A stretch of 64,000 bases of DNA from Kiritimatiellia bacterium (GCA_016929905.1 JAFGHX010000333.1:1-64000), one strand, 5' to 3'. Positions 1-8,238 are shown, numbered from the stretch's first letter. Numbers and translations: made by a program. The notes: a model not told the origin generated them from the sequence alone.

Positions 1-87
1 CCTGCCGACGACGCGAGGTCGTGGGGGCCGCCTCGCCGGACCCGCCCTGCCTGCCCACGACGCGAGGTCGTGGGGGCCGCCTCGCCG
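1..87. repeat. Two tandem copies of a 49-bp-spaced palindromic repeat
   Basis: Two nearly identical segments of about 38 bp start at 1 and 50. Each holds an inverted repeat; the second copy is perfect (CCCACGAC at 54-61, loop GCGAG, GTCGTGGG at 67-74) and the first has one mismatch. They lie just downstream of the stop of the minus-strand hydrolase at 120, so they could act as a terminator or be a dispersed palindromic element. The window edge cuts off any further copies. Confidence 0.6.
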
Positions 88-119
88 CTTGCTGTTCAGC
101 AGCCGGCCGTCAACCGCTA

Positions 120-2081
120 TCAACTTCCCGGGAATTCCTTCCGGGGCGGATTCGCGTTCCATGGCTCAACCACGCGGCAGCGCCTGCCAAGGTACTGGCG
201 GCAGTCGGGCAAGTCGAGCGTCTCGAGGATATGCGCGGGGAATACGGACGCCGGCCACGGGCTGACGGGCACGGTGGCGAGGGTCAAATAGCTGTCGAAC
301 CCGTTCTTGAGCGTGACGTGCCGCACGCACGGGTGCAGGCAGGCGGCGAACAGCGCCGTGACGGCCCCCATGCCGCGGCCGTAGAGGTTGATCTGCCTCA
401 CGCCCTCGGCGCGGAGCAGATCCATCGTGCGCAGGACATCGAACACGCGCCGCCCGAGGTAGCTCTCGCCGAACATCAGGCCGTGCGAATGCAGCATGTA
501 GTCCCAGTCGTAAGGGTGAAAGAACTGGCCTTTGCGGCAGACGGGCAGCGACTCGCCGAGCCCGCGCACGTCAAGGTAGTACACATCGCCCGTTGCGTGC
601 AGCGAGCGGGCGAGGCGGTCGGCGCACATATCCGCGTAGGCGTCGACATGCGGCAGCCACAGCGCCACACGCCGGTCCGGGTCGATGCGCGTATGCGGTT
701 TGCGGGCGACTTTCTTGAGAATCGCGAGGATGCCGGGCTCGGTTTCGACGGCGAACCGCGCGACGACATCGCCCTGCGCCGGGAGGTGGTGCTGCGGCTT
801 GAGAATGCGATAGTCGGGCACGCCCAGGCGGCGCGGCACCTGCAGAACGTCGGCCAACCGCGCGGGCAGTCGGGCGGGCGGCACGGGCCTGCGTGCGTGT
901 TTGAGCGCGACAGCCTTCTCGGCAACGAGCTGGCTCGTACGACGCGACCCGGACCGCGCGACCTGGCCTCGCCTGGCCGCAAACAGCGCATCCGGGGCAA
1001 GAGCCGTGACGGCCCGCTTGCGCACGCACCGGCCAAGCTGCCGGCAGAAGAACCGGACCATGGCTGCTCGGTTATGGGGCGAGTAGCCGTGGGTCGTGGG
1101 GCCGACGAAGAGCCGGATATCGTCCCGACGCGCGCCGAGCAACGTGCTGATCCGGGAGACATCGGCGTAGGCCTCTTCGAGGCCGCGCCGGTCGAAAAAG
1201 TCGTATTCCTGGCCGAGCAGCAGCAACGGTTTCGGCGCGGCGCCGATCAGCAGGTCGGCCTGCTCACAGCCGAACCGCAGGATATCGGGCGGGCATTGTT
1301 CGCAGTCGGCGGGCTCCTCGTTGGTCAGGTTGCGGTAGTAGGTTGTCACGAAACAGCTTGGCGCGGCGACGGCGAAGCGCGGGTCGAGCGCCCAGAGGTA
1401 GGTGGAGAGCGTTCCTCCGCCGGAATTTCCGGTCACGCCGATTCGAGTGGGGTCCACCTCTTTGCGGGCCCTCAGATAGTCATGGGCGCGAATCCCGTCC
1501 CAGGCGCGCCACATGCCGAAGAACTCGCCCGCCGCCTCCATCTGTTTGCCGACCATATTGTGCGCGTGACAGCAACCCCTCGGATGCCGGCTCTTGGGCA
1601 AGCCGAGGTACTGGTCGCGCTCCCCCTGATCGATCGGGTCATAGACCAGGACGACGAACCCGGAATGGACCAGAGCCTGTGCGAAGCCCTGGTAGGCGTC
1701 CGCCGCCTTGCCCTGTTCCGAGTGTCCGCAACAGCCGACGACACCGGGTGCGGGGGCATCGAGCTTGTCCGGCACATAGAGGTTGGCGGAGACAAGGAAG
1801 CCGGGCCGGCTCTCGAAAAGGACCTTCTCGATGCGATAGCCGGCCTGGGCGAGAGTCCCCGTGGTCCGTGCCCGGAGCGGGGTTTTCTTCGGCATCGGCC
1901 CGAACGAGCGGCGCACCTTGCGGCGCACGTCGGCGCGGTAGCGCAGGGCGTCGGCCCGGGTCCGCACCCGTTTCAGCCGCTGCGCCCGCTCGGCGCGCAT
2001 GGCGCGCAGCTTCTCGACGTAGTAGTCCAGCACCATGTGCGGATAGCTGTTCGCCGCATTCGGCGTCGTCGTACCGTTCAT
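120..2081 (-). CDS. Acetyl-xylan-esterase-like alpha/beta hydrolase with a second, degenerate hydrolase domain
   Basis: Predicted 653-residue esterase of the large acetyl-xylan-esterase/dienelactone-hydrolase-like group, probably acting on acylated or methyl-esterified plant or algal carbohydrate. The N-terminal domain carries a nucleophile elbow GVTGNSGGG (Ser about 220), an acidic stretch QEYDFFD (about 291-297) and a catalytic His in TTHGYS (about 331). A second alpha/beta-type region (about 470-650) has the elbow-like motif YGRGMGA at 567-573, with Gly where the Ser nucleophile should be. The ATG at 2081 is preferred over an upstream extension because GGAGGAG lies just before it and the extension reads through octamer repeats. 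No signal peptide is evident. It is the last gene of the catabolic set. Substrate is inferred. Confidence 0.8.
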   Translation of the reverse strand: MNGTTTPNAANSYPHMVLDYYVEKLRAMRAERAQRLKRVRTRADALRYRADVRRKVRRSFGPMPKKTPLRARTTGTLAQAGYRIEKVLFESRPGFLVSANLYVPDKLDAPAPGVVGCCGHSEQGKAADAYQGFAQALVHSGFVVLVYDPIDQGERDQYLGLPKSRHPRGCCHAHNMVGKQMEAAGEFFGMWRAWDGIRAHDYLRARKEVDPTRIGVTGNSGGGTLSTYLWALDPRFAVAAPSCFVTTYYRNLTNEEPADCEQCPPDILRFGCEQADLLIGAAPKPLLLLGQEYDFFDRRGLEEAYADVSRISTLLGARRDDIRLFVGPTTHGYSPHNRAAMVRFFCRQLGRCVRKRAVTALAPDALFAARRGQVARSGSRRTSQLVAEKAVALKHARRPVPPARLPARLADVLQVPRRLGVPDYRILKPQHHLPAQGDVVARFAVETEPGILAILKKVARKPHTRIDPDRRVALWLPHVDAYADMCADRLARSLHATGDVYYLDVRGLGESLPVCRKGQFFHPYDWDYMLHSHGLMFGESYLGRRVFDVLRTMDLLRAEGVRQINLYGRGMGAVTALFAACLHPCVRHVTLKNGFDSYLTLATVPVSPWPASVFPAHILETLDLPDCRQYLGRRCRVVEPWNANPPRKEFPGS

Positions 2082-2158
2082 CTTACCGATCTCCTCCGTT
2101 CCACGCCGCCCGCGCGGCTGCCGGGTGTCGGACCCGAACCCGCCCCCCATCTCGGCCT

Positions 2159-2206
2159 TCCACTCCCCCCTCTCCCATTCTTCCACTCTTCCACTCTTCC
2201 GCCCGC
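2159..2206. repeat. 8-bp tandem repeat (CCACTCTT type)
   Basis: Octamers in phase: CCATTCTT at 2175, CCACTCTT at 2183 and 2191, flanked by degenerate units (TCCACTCC, CCCCTCTC, CCGCCCGC). The repeat fills part of the 150-bp spacer between the SdiA-like gene and the hydrolase. On the complementary strand the unit is GGAAGAGT/GGAAGAAT, the same family as the arrays near 41613 and 56852. Confidence 0.75.
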
Positions 2207-2233
2207 CCCCACCCGGCTTGCGCACGCGCCGTC

Positions 2234-3079
2234 TCATTTGAACCCGAGGAACTTCATCTTGATGATGCCGCCGGAATCCTGGGCGACATAGAGGAAGCCC
2301 TGATCGTCCAGGACGATCCCCTCCTGATCGTTGCCGGGCAGAATACCGCGTTTGAGCACGCGCCCGTCGAGGTCGACCTCCAGCAACAGGTTCTCGTCGT
2401 CGCTGACCACGAACAGATGGCCGCTGCGCGCGTCGAAGCAGCAGCCGGCGAGGTCGGCGACGCCGAGCGAGTAGACATTCAGGATCCGGGCGAGGCCGCC
2501 TCGTCGCTCGGCCGAGCGCAACGGCACGCGGAGGCGGACGAGCACGGAGGGCTCACTCTTCTTCTTGAGCGAGGGGCTCTGGTTGCTCACGAAGAACGTG
2601 CCGCCGTCCGGGTCTTTCGGGTCCGGCACGAAGGCGATGGCTTCGAGCCCGTGGTTATCGCCGCCGGAGAAGACGGTACGGCCGTTGAAGGTGCGCTCGA
2701 CCTCGAATTCTCTGAGCAACTGCCAGGTTTCGACGTCGATTTCGACAATCCGTTCCGGGCCTTCCCAGACGGCATAGAGCCGATCGGAGGCGGGATCGAG
2801 CGTAATACCTTCCAGATCCGCGCGCGAGAAACGGCGCTGCCGCACCTTGGTGCCGTCCGGCCGTATTTCGGCGAGTTCGCCGCGGTCGCTGACGGCGAAC
2901 AGCGTCTTCCGGCGCGGGTGAAATGTGATACCGGACGCGCCGCGCAGGGCCGGCGGCGCGTCGATATTGCCGACCAGTTCGTGCGCGATCATCTGCACGG
3001 GCGTCGCGGGGCGGAAAACGCCTTCGTTTTCCCAAGCGACCCCGACGCCGAACGCAGCGGCGACCAGCGGGATCCGCAG
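2234..3079 (-). CDS. SdiA-regulated (YjiK-like) beta-propeller protein; start uncertain
   Basis: About 281 residues resembling the SdiA-regulated/YjiK family, a secreted or periplasmic propeller group of unclear biochemical role. Repeated blades are visible: ASGITFHPRRKTLFAVSDRGELAEI, then further VSDDENLLLEVD-type strands up to the C-terminal DDQGFLYVAQDSGGIIKMKF, which is typical of the family's end. The N-terminus looks like a short hydrophobic export signal (IPLVAAAFGVGVAW). There is no ATG, GTG or TTG in frame between the upstream gene's stop and this signal, so a CTG at 3079 is taken provisionally. A frameshift or an error near 3080 is the other explanation, since an ATG lies one frame away at 3083. 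Confidence 0.65.
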   Translation of the reverse strand: MRIPLVAAAFGVGVAWENEGVFRPATPVQMIAHELVGNIDAPPALRGASGITFHPRRKTLFAVSDRGELAEIRPDGTKVRQRRFSRADLEGITLDPASDRLYAVWEGPERIVEIDVETWQLLREFEVERTFNGRTVFSGGDNHGLEAIAFVPDPKDPDGGTFFVSNQSPSLKKKSEPSVLVRLRVPLRSAERRGGLARILNVYSLGVADLAGCCFDARSGHLFVVSDDENLLLEVDLDGRVLKRGILPGNDQEGIVLDDQGFLYVAQDSGGIIKMKFLGFK

Positions 3080-3113
3080 GCATCGGCGCGCCCGTCGTTC
3101 CGCGGTCGTTGCG

Positions 3114-3905
3114 CTAGATCCCCTTCGAAGTAAGGAACTCGAGGCTCGCCTTGAGGCAATCGAAGGGATCGCGCTGGCATTTGTCCTGTTCGACGGCATA
3201 CCACTCCGTTCCGGCCGCTTCACAGGCCGGGATAATATCGTCCCAGTCCAGGTTACCCTCGCCGATCGGGCACATGATGGGCCCTTCATCCTTGTCGACG
3301 CCCTTATCCTTGAAATGGACGACCGGTACGCGGCCGTGGGCCCGCTTGACGATCCGGGTCGGATTGGCTCCTGCGTGCACGGCCCAGTAGGTATCCAGTT
3401 CCAGCATGAGATCCGGCCCGCCCTCGTCGATGAGGATGTCGTACCAGGTCTTTGGGCCCGGCCCCATCCGGACAAACTCATTGGCGTGATTGTGATAGCC
3501 GAACCGGATCCCGGCCGCCTTGAGTTTGGCGATGACGTCGCGGGAGGTTTTGACGAAGGTCCGGAATGCATCCGGGCCCCACTCGGCACGCGGCACGGGC
3601 AGCCCTCCGATTCCGGCCCAGTCGCAGGCGAGCGCATGGTGGAAATCGATCTCCGCCTGCGTCTCGTGCGAGAGCAAGTCCCAGCTCCGGTGCGTGGCGA
3701 TGCACTTCAGCCCGTTGTCATCGAGCATCTTGCGCGCTTCGGCAACGGGCACGTCGGGATTCTCGCCCTGTATGGCGCCGACGCCCGACAACTGAACGGC
3801 GGTGTAGCCGGCGTCGCTGATCTTACGCAGGCTCTCGGCAAAATCCTTGCCCGTCTTGCAGAAATCCCTCACCGTATACATCTGTGCCGCTACTTTCGAT
3901 GCCAT
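3114..3905 (-). CDS. Sugar phosphate isomerase/epimerase-like TIM barrel (IolE/xylose isomerase-like)
   Basis: 263-residue AP-endonuclease-2-type TIM barrel, the fold of hexulose epimerases, inosose dehydratase IolE and related sugar isomerases. Expected metal-binding landmarks are in order: YHNHANEF (137-144), LMLELDTYW (167-174), VVHFKDKG (195-202), and a terminal Glu in AVEQDK (237-242). It probably isomerises or epimerises a monosaccharide in the cytoplasm. The start is MASKVAAQMY at 3905, preceded by a purine-rich AGAGGGGGG. It sits downstream of a Gfo/Idh oxidoreductase, a pairing common in inositol and uncommon-sugar catabolism. Exact substrate cannot be read from sequence. Confidence 0.85.
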   Translation of the reverse strand: MASKVAAQMYTVRDFCKTGKDFAESLRKISDAGYTAVQLSGVGAIQGENPDVPVAEARKMLDDNGLKCIATHRSWDLLSHETQAEIDFHHALACDWAGIGGLPVPRAEWGPDAFRTFVKTSRDVIAKLKAAGIRFGYHNHANEFVRMGPGPKTWYDILIDEGGPDLMLELDTYWAVHAGANPTRIVKRAHGRVPVVHFKDKGVDKDEGPIMCPIGEGNLDWDDIIPACEAAGTEWYAVEQDKCQRDPFDCLKASLEFLTSKGI

Positions 3906-3926
3906 CTCTTGCCCCCCTCTTTCCGG

Positions 3927-4045
3927 GAAGAGTCGAACGTCCGAGCGCGAAAGGGCCAAGCGTCCCTCGGCCGGACGCCCCCCACCCATTCGTCCTCTTC
4001 GACCTTCGACCTTCGGCTTTCGACCTTCGACCTTCGACTCTGGAC
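3927..4045. repeat. 7-bp tandem repeat element with facing arms (GTCGAAR / YTTCGAC)
   Basis: The right arm has seven in-phase heptamers from 3997: CTTCGAC twice, CTTCGGC, TTTCGAC, CTTCGAC twice, TCTGGAC. The left arm (about 3927-3959) has degenerate units in the opposite orientation (GTCGAAC, GTCCGAG, CGCGAAA, GGGCCAA). A core of about 37 bp separates them, so the spacer could fold into a long imperfect stem. It lies between the Gfo/Idh stop and the TIM-barrel start. The same heptamer recurs at 62172-62288. Confidence 0.75.
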
Positions 4046-4058
4046 TGCCGCTCCGCGC

Positions 4059-5420
4059 CTACTCCGGGATCCGGACCAACTCGTCCACTCTGACGGGCAG
4101 GCCTCTCTTGAAGGATTCGTTGGCGCAGATGCCGGTCATAATGGACATGGCGCCGTCGATGTGGCTGGCAGCGGTTTTCAGCGGGTCTTTTCGTCCGCCG
4201 ACAAACAGGTCGTGCAGGAGCCGCACGTCTCCGCCGCCATGCCCGCCGCGCGCCTGCTCATAGGGCACGTTCACGGGCTTGCCCCACAGGGGACGCAGGA
4301 CGATATGGGGCCGCTCGATATTTTCAATCGGCTCCAACTGTCGCAGTTCCGGCATATTGAAGTCGTTCTTGGCGCCGCTGACGTAGGATTTCTCCTCGCA
4401 AAAGACCTCGAGCCGGCCGCGCGTCCCGTTGAACATCACGCGGTACCCCTCCCAGGGCGAATAGGCGGTGAGGTGGTAGCTCATGGTGGCGCCGCTGCGG
4501 TACCGCACGAGCACGGCCATGTCGTCCTCGATACTGATATAGTGCCCGAACACGCTCATATCGCGGTAGTACCCGTCTTCGTGTTCCGCGTCGAGGTAGA
4601 GCCCCTTCTGTTTGGGGTTCTTCGCCAGGTGGATGGCCCACGGGTCGTTTTCCGCGTACGTGCTGCCGTGGCACCGATGATAGAACCGGGTTTCCCCCCG
4701 CTCCTCGGCGTTCTCGCGGCCATAGAAGACGAGATCGCCGAACCCGAACACGACCTCCGGGTGCGAATCGATCCACCAATTGACGAGATCGAAGTGATGC
4801 GTGGCCTTGTGCACCATGAGCCCGCCCGAGTTGCGCTTGTCGCGATGCCAGCGCCGGAAGTAATCGGCGCCGTGCACCGTGTCGAGCAGCCACTCGAAGT
4901 GGACGGACAACACCCTGCCGATCGCGCCCGACTGGATGACTTCCCTGACTCTCGAATTGCGGGGCGAGTAGCGGTAGTTGAACGTGACGGTCAACCGCCG
5001 GCCCGTTCGTTTCTGAGTATCGAGAATGGCCTGGCACTTCCGGGCATCGACGGTCATGGGCTTTTCGGTGATCGCGTCGCAGCCCAGTTCCATGGCGCGG
5101 ATGATGTAGCGGTGATGCGTCCGATCCATGCTGGTGACGATGACCGCGTCGACCTTCTGCTCCCGGATCATCCTGTCGAAGTCTTCCGGCTTGTAGGTGG
5201 GGACCGGTTTCACCTTGAGCTGCTCGGCGTAGAGCGCGTTCCAGTGGTCCATGCGCGTCTGGTTGATATCGCAGAACCCGACCAGTTGGCCGTGGGCTTT
5301 GTAGTCACCGTAGAGCGCGCGGGTATACATGGCGGACCGGCCGCCGAGTCCCACGACGGCATAGCGTTTCTTCCGTGCCTGGCGAGTGGTTCTGTTCTTC
5401 ACCGTCTTCTTCGATGCCAT
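4059..5420 (-). CDS. Gfo/Idh/MocA family oxidoreductase
   Basis: 453-residue NAD(P)-dependent sugar dehydrogenase-family protein. The N-terminal Rossmann fold has VVGLGGRS (22-29); the family EKP motif is at 119-121 (AITEKPM). The catalytic-helix motif HKATHHFDLVNWW (204-216) is followed by the C-terminal alpha/beta domain. A basic N-terminus (MASKKTVKNRTTRQARKKR) precedes the fold; there is no clear Tat twin-Arg signal. The start has GGAGG eight bases upstream. Next to a TIM-barrel isomerase and UxaE, it likely oxidises or reduces a sugar or uronate intermediate. Reaction and substrate are inferred. Confidence 0.88.
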   Translation of the reverse strand: MASKKTVKNRTTRQARKKRYAVVGLGGRSAMYTRALYGDYKAHGQLVGFCDINQTRMDHWNALYAEQLKVKPVPTYKPEDFDRMIREQKVDAVIVTSMDRTHHRYIIRAMELGCDAITEKPMTVDARKCQAILDTQKRTGRRLTVTFNYRYSPRNSRVREVIQSGAIGRVLSVHFEWLLDTVHGADYFRRWHRDKRNSGGLMVHKATHHFDLVNWWIDSHPEVVFGFGDLVFYGRENAEERGETRFYHRCHGSTYAENDPWAIHLAKNPKQKGLYLDAEHEDGYYRDMSVFGHYISIEDDMAVLVRYRSGATMSYHLTAYSPWEGYRVMFNGTRGRLEVFCEEKSYVSGAKNDFNMPELRQLEPIENIERPHIVLRPLWGKPVNVPYEQARGGHGGGDVRLLHDLFVGGRKDPLKTAASHIDGAMSIMTGICANESFKRGLPVRVDELVRIPE

Positions 5421-5542
5421 TTCACCGTTCCTCCCTCAGACGTCCGACACATCGGCGTTCGTTTCACATCCCCGGCCCAGTTCTCGAGCCGGGCGCGGCC
5501 TGCGCCCCGGGGCCATGGCGCGACAAGCCGCCGGGCGGGCCA

Positions 5543-6793
5543 TCAACCGTTCTCCAGGGCGGCCAAGTGCTTGCCCAAGTGTGTGTGCAGCACCTCGCGA
5601 TACAGCCCGGCGTTCGCCTCGAGGTTCTCGAGGATCGCCTCTCTGAACGGCCTACCGGAAGGCGATTGCCCGCCGACGAGGACCGATCCGTACGTCACAT
5701 GCAGGATCTGGCGGCCGGCATCCCGGTTGAGGTACGCGTCCTCCAAGTCTGCGTCGGCGACGTTCTCGGGAACATCGCCGAGCGCGGCGGAGACGTGGTA
5801 GGTGGCCCTGTCCTTGTCGTAATGCGCGCGGCAGAAAGCGACGAGCTCACGGAACAGCGCCACGTCGGTGCGGCAGACGACGCGCAATGCTTCGAGGTAG
5901 CTGGTTCCCGCCGTCTTGACGTGGAGCCGATCGCCGGAGAGGCGCCCGACGACCGGGTAGATGGAGAACTTGTCGGAGCCGCTGTGGATACTGAGTTTGT
6001 AGGGGCCGCAGGCATCGGCGATGGCGACATGCTGCCTGTAGTGCTGCTCGAAAAGGGCGAGCTCGCCGCGGTAGTCGACGCCCTTCTCGAAATCGCCGAC
6101 GAACCGCAACGCGAGGCTGATGACGTTGACGCCAAGCCGCTTCAGTTCCATGCCGACGAACAGGTGTTCGAGCGGTGACGTGGGGCTGAGCGTTTCGTCG
6201 ACGGACATCTCGATTTCGTAAGGTCGGCCGGCGCAGGCGTCGGCGATCCAGCCGGCCATTTCAGCCGTGTAGGCGAGTGCGGCTCCGTATTTCACCACGG
6301 CCTTTGTCAGGTCCTGTTCCCGGTCGAAGACCACCTGCTGCCCGGCGCCCACGTCGAAACGCTTGCCCATGTACAGGTTGCGGGCCGCATCCCGTTTGAT
6401 CGTCTCCTTACGGACCAACGCGTCGTACGCGGCGGCCAGGGCGGGTGCGCCGAGGTGGTCGACGGCGCTGTTCACATGGGCCGACGGGTCGATGGTGAAG
6501 AAACAGAAGCCGGCCGCGGCCATGCGCGAGACGTCCTCCCGGGTCTGCAGGTGGTCGGCGTCGGCGCCCCACTCTCCGGCCCAGCCTTCCGCCTGCACCG
6601 CCCGTTTCGCCGCGGTCATGACGTCCGCGGGCTGGCGGCCGGTGCGCGCCAGTTCCCGAATGGACTGCTGCGCGAGGATCGGCGCAAACGAAGAGCCGCG
6701 CACGGCGTCGAGGTGGCCGGGCGTGGCCAGGCCAAGCCGGTCGCCGAACCCGAAGGACCGCTTCAAGCCAAGTGGTTGGGGTTGCACATCCAT
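5543..6793 (-). CDS. uxaE: Tagaturonate/fructuronate epimerase (UxaE family)
   Basis: 416-residue protein matching the UxaE family, which interconverts D-tagaturonate and D-fructuronate in hexuronate (pectin) breakdown. Recognisable signatures are GFGDRLGLATPGH near the N-terminus (15-27), GADADHLQ (76-83), FFTIDPS (98-104), and the later IHSGSDKFSIYPVVGR and AGTSYLEALR segments. Length is about that expected. The ATG at 6793 has GGGAGGCGGGG upstream. Its presence suggests galacturonate feeding into the fructuronate branch, which agrees with the esterase and oxidoreductase downstream. No other pathway gene (uxaA/B, kdgK) is in the window. Confidence 0.8.
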   Translation of the reverse strand: MDVQPQPLGLKRSFGFGDRLGLATPGHLDAVRGSSFAPILAQQSIRELARTGRQPADVMTAAKRAVQAEGWAGEWGADADHLQTREDVSRMAAAGFCFFTIDPSAHVNSAVDHLGAPALAAAYDALVRKETIKRDAARNLYMGKRFDVGAGQQVVFDREQDLTKAVVKYGAALAYTAEMAGWIADACAGRPYEIEMSVDETLSPTSPLEHLFVGMELKRLGVNVISLALRFVGDFEKGVDYRGELALFEQHYRQHVAIADACGPYKLSIHSGSDKFSIYPVVGRLSGDRLHVKTAGTSYLEALRVVCRTDVALFRELVAFCRAHYDKDRATYHVSAALGDVPENVADADLEDAYLNRDAGRQILHVTYGSVLVGGQSPSGRPFREAILENLEANAGLYREVLHTHLGKHLAALENG

Positions 6794-6941
6794 CCCCGCC
6801 TCCCTGCTCCAGAGGTTTGCATACAGTCAGAAGCAGGTGATTCTCCGACATCGCCGTACGCTTGTCCAGCCCCAAGGGTGTATGCTGGAGAGAAACGGGG
6901 CGGGCGCCCCGCGGACCGACGACCGCGGATAGAGCATCGAA

Positions 6942-6968
6942 GCGCCCGGCGCCGAAGGCGCCGGGCGC
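6942..6968 (-). terminator. Strong 12-bp-stem hairpin after the DUF6786-like gene
   Basis: Perfect inverted repeat GCGCCCGGCGCC / GGCGCCGGGCGC with a 3-nt loop, 120 bp downstream of the stop at 7089 on the minus strand. It is followed by TTCGATGCTCT rather than a clean T-tract, so intrinsic termination is plausible but not certain. It may also be a dispersed palindrome. Confidence 0.5.
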
Positions 6969-6996
6969 GAAGTCGCGTTTTCTGCCGAGTTCGCGT

Positions 6997-7068
6997 GTGA
7001 GTTCGGGGGCGAGTTTTTGGAGCAAGTTCTCGAGCGAGTTCTCGAGTAAGTTCTCGAGCAAGTTTTCG
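6997..7068. repeat. 12-bp tandem repeat (AGCAAGTTCTCG)
   Basis: Six in-phase 12-mers: two degenerate units at 6997 and 7009, then AGCAAGTTCTCG (7021), AGCGAGTTCTCG (7033), AGTAAGTTCTCG (7045) and AGCAAGTTTTCG (7057). The array begins about 20 bp after the stop of the 7089-8147 gene. Together with the hairpin at 6942 it fills much of the 295-bp spacer (6794-7088), which otherwise holds only the uxaE ribosome site. Confidence 0.8.
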
Positions 7069-7088
7069 GGCAAGCGGATGGGCGGATC

Positions 7089-8147
7089 TCAGCCGAGCAG
7101 GATGCGGGCGACTTCGAGGATGTCCTGTTTGCCGCCGCGGAAGAACCAGGCGGGGAAATTCGCCGTGATTCGGAACCGGCCGGTATCGCCGCCGATCGTC
7201 TCCGAATGGCATTCCATTTCGCCGAACCCGCCGAAGTCGCCGCCGTCGTTATAGACGTGAAAGGCGTCGCCGGTATGGCCGGGCGTGGCGACGGGGCCGT
7301 CCACGTAGCGGTCGGAGGGGTTACAGGAGAACGCTCTGACGATCAGCGACCACCGGCTCTTGGCCACACGGCGCAGGTACCCGAACCGGCCGTAGACATT
7401 CGGGGCCGCGACGCCGACCTTGTAGCGGCGCGTCCCGTCTATCTCGAATTCGAGCGCCCGTTTCCCGACGCGGACATAGGCGGGGTCGACGGGCTCGAAG
7501 TAATCGGTCCGCCGGGCGTTCTCGGTGCAGGGCAGGACGACGGTTCCGCCCGGGTTGAGTTGCATGAGGCTCCACAGCTCCATCGGCACGCGCGATTCGG
7601 GGTTCCGGTCGACGAGCGTGACGAGCTGTTCGTAGCCGGCATACCGCACGGCGCTGGCCAGCCGCCCGACATCGCGGACGGCCCACAACGGGTTACGTGC
7701 GGCGCGGATCGTCTTGTTGAGCGCCAGCGCCTTGCGCCGAGCCGAGGCGTAGGCGTCGAGTTCGAACTCGGTGGCGAGCGTGACGACGCCGGCCTCCTCG
7801 TCGAGCCTGTAGTTGCCGGGGTCCATGGCGGGCGGCAGGTCGTAGGTTTCGAAGAACCGGAGGCGATCGCTCGCATTGAATTCCCATTCGGGTGCGATCC
7901 AGATTCTGTCGCCGCCGATGTTCCATTCGTGCATATCGAGGAACCGCCTGAAGGCCATACCGCTCTTGAGCGCCCGATTCAGCCACAGTTCGGATTCCGG
8001 CGCCTCATCCCAGAACGGGCCGAGAATGCGGCCGCCGCGCTGCAGGCACACGACGAAGGCGTGCTCGGACAGAGGAAGGACGCGGTGTTCCAGCCGCTGC
8101 TCATTCAGCCGTTTGAGCACCTTCTCTTTGCGGACGGTCGTGCGCAT
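7089..8147 (-). CDS. DUF6786-like hypothetical protein, probable galactose-mutarotase-like fold
   Basis: 352-residue protein resembling the DUF6786 group by its closing motif FGEMECHSETIGGDTGRFRITANFPAWFFRG and by beta-rich repeats such as GGDRIWIAPEWEF. Members are suspected of a carbohydrate-binding, mutarotase-like fold, but no reaction is established. No signal peptide or membrane segment is visible. GGGAGG precedes the ATG at 8147. It is the promoter-proximal gene of the catabolic set, so a role in sugar handling is inferred from context only. Confidence 0.7.
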   Translation of the reverse strand: MRTTVRKEKVLKRLNEQRLEHRVLPLSEHAFVVCLQRGGRILGPFWDEAPESELWLNRALKSGMAFRRFLDMHEWNIGGDRIWIAPEWEFNASDRLRFFETYDLPPAMDPGNYRLDEEAGVVTLATEFELDAYASARRKALALNKTIRAARNPLWAVRDVGRLASAVRYAGYEQLVTLVDRNPESRVPMELWSLMQLNPGGTVVLPCTENARRTDYFEPVDPAYVRVGKRALEFEIDGTRRYKVGVAAPNVYGRFGYLRRVAKSRWSLIVRAFSCNPSDRYVDGPVATPGHTGDAFHVYNDGGDFGGFGEMECHSETIGGDTGRFRITANFPAWFFRGGKQDILEVARILLG

Positions 8148-8167
8148 CGTATCCTCCCCTGCTCCGC

Positions 8168-8196
8168 AGTGTAGCCCGGAATCCGGGCGCCGTCAA
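8168..8196 (-). promoter_or_regulatory. Sigma70-type promoter with a dyad in the spacer, for the catabolic set
   Basis: On the minus strand TTGACG (8191-8196) and TACACT (8168-8173) are separated by exactly 17 bp. The spacer contains the perfect palindrome GCCCGGA-A-TCCGGGC (8174-8188), placed where a repressor would block polymerase. Predicted start about 8161, leaving a 14-nt leader with GGGAGG before the ATG at 8147. Confidence 0.6.
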
Positions 8197-8202
8197 TCGG
8201 AG

Positions 8203-8231
8203 TTTCCAACGCGCACGGCTTCTGGTAGACT
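8203..8231 (+). promoter_or_regulatory. Promoter for the GT9 gene; predicted leaderless transcript
   Basis: TTTCCA (8203-8208), 17-bp spacer, TAGACT (8226-8231). Only seven bases separate the -10 element from the ATG at 8239 and there is no convincing Shine-Dalgarno, so transcription probably starts at or next to the initiation codon. Confidence 0.45.
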
Positions 8232-8238
8232 GGATCGG

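Noticed and set aside
21..2291. A long plus-strand open frame over the esterase gene
   Set aside because: No domain match, low-complexity composition, and the opposite strand has an intact esterase with catalytic motifs.
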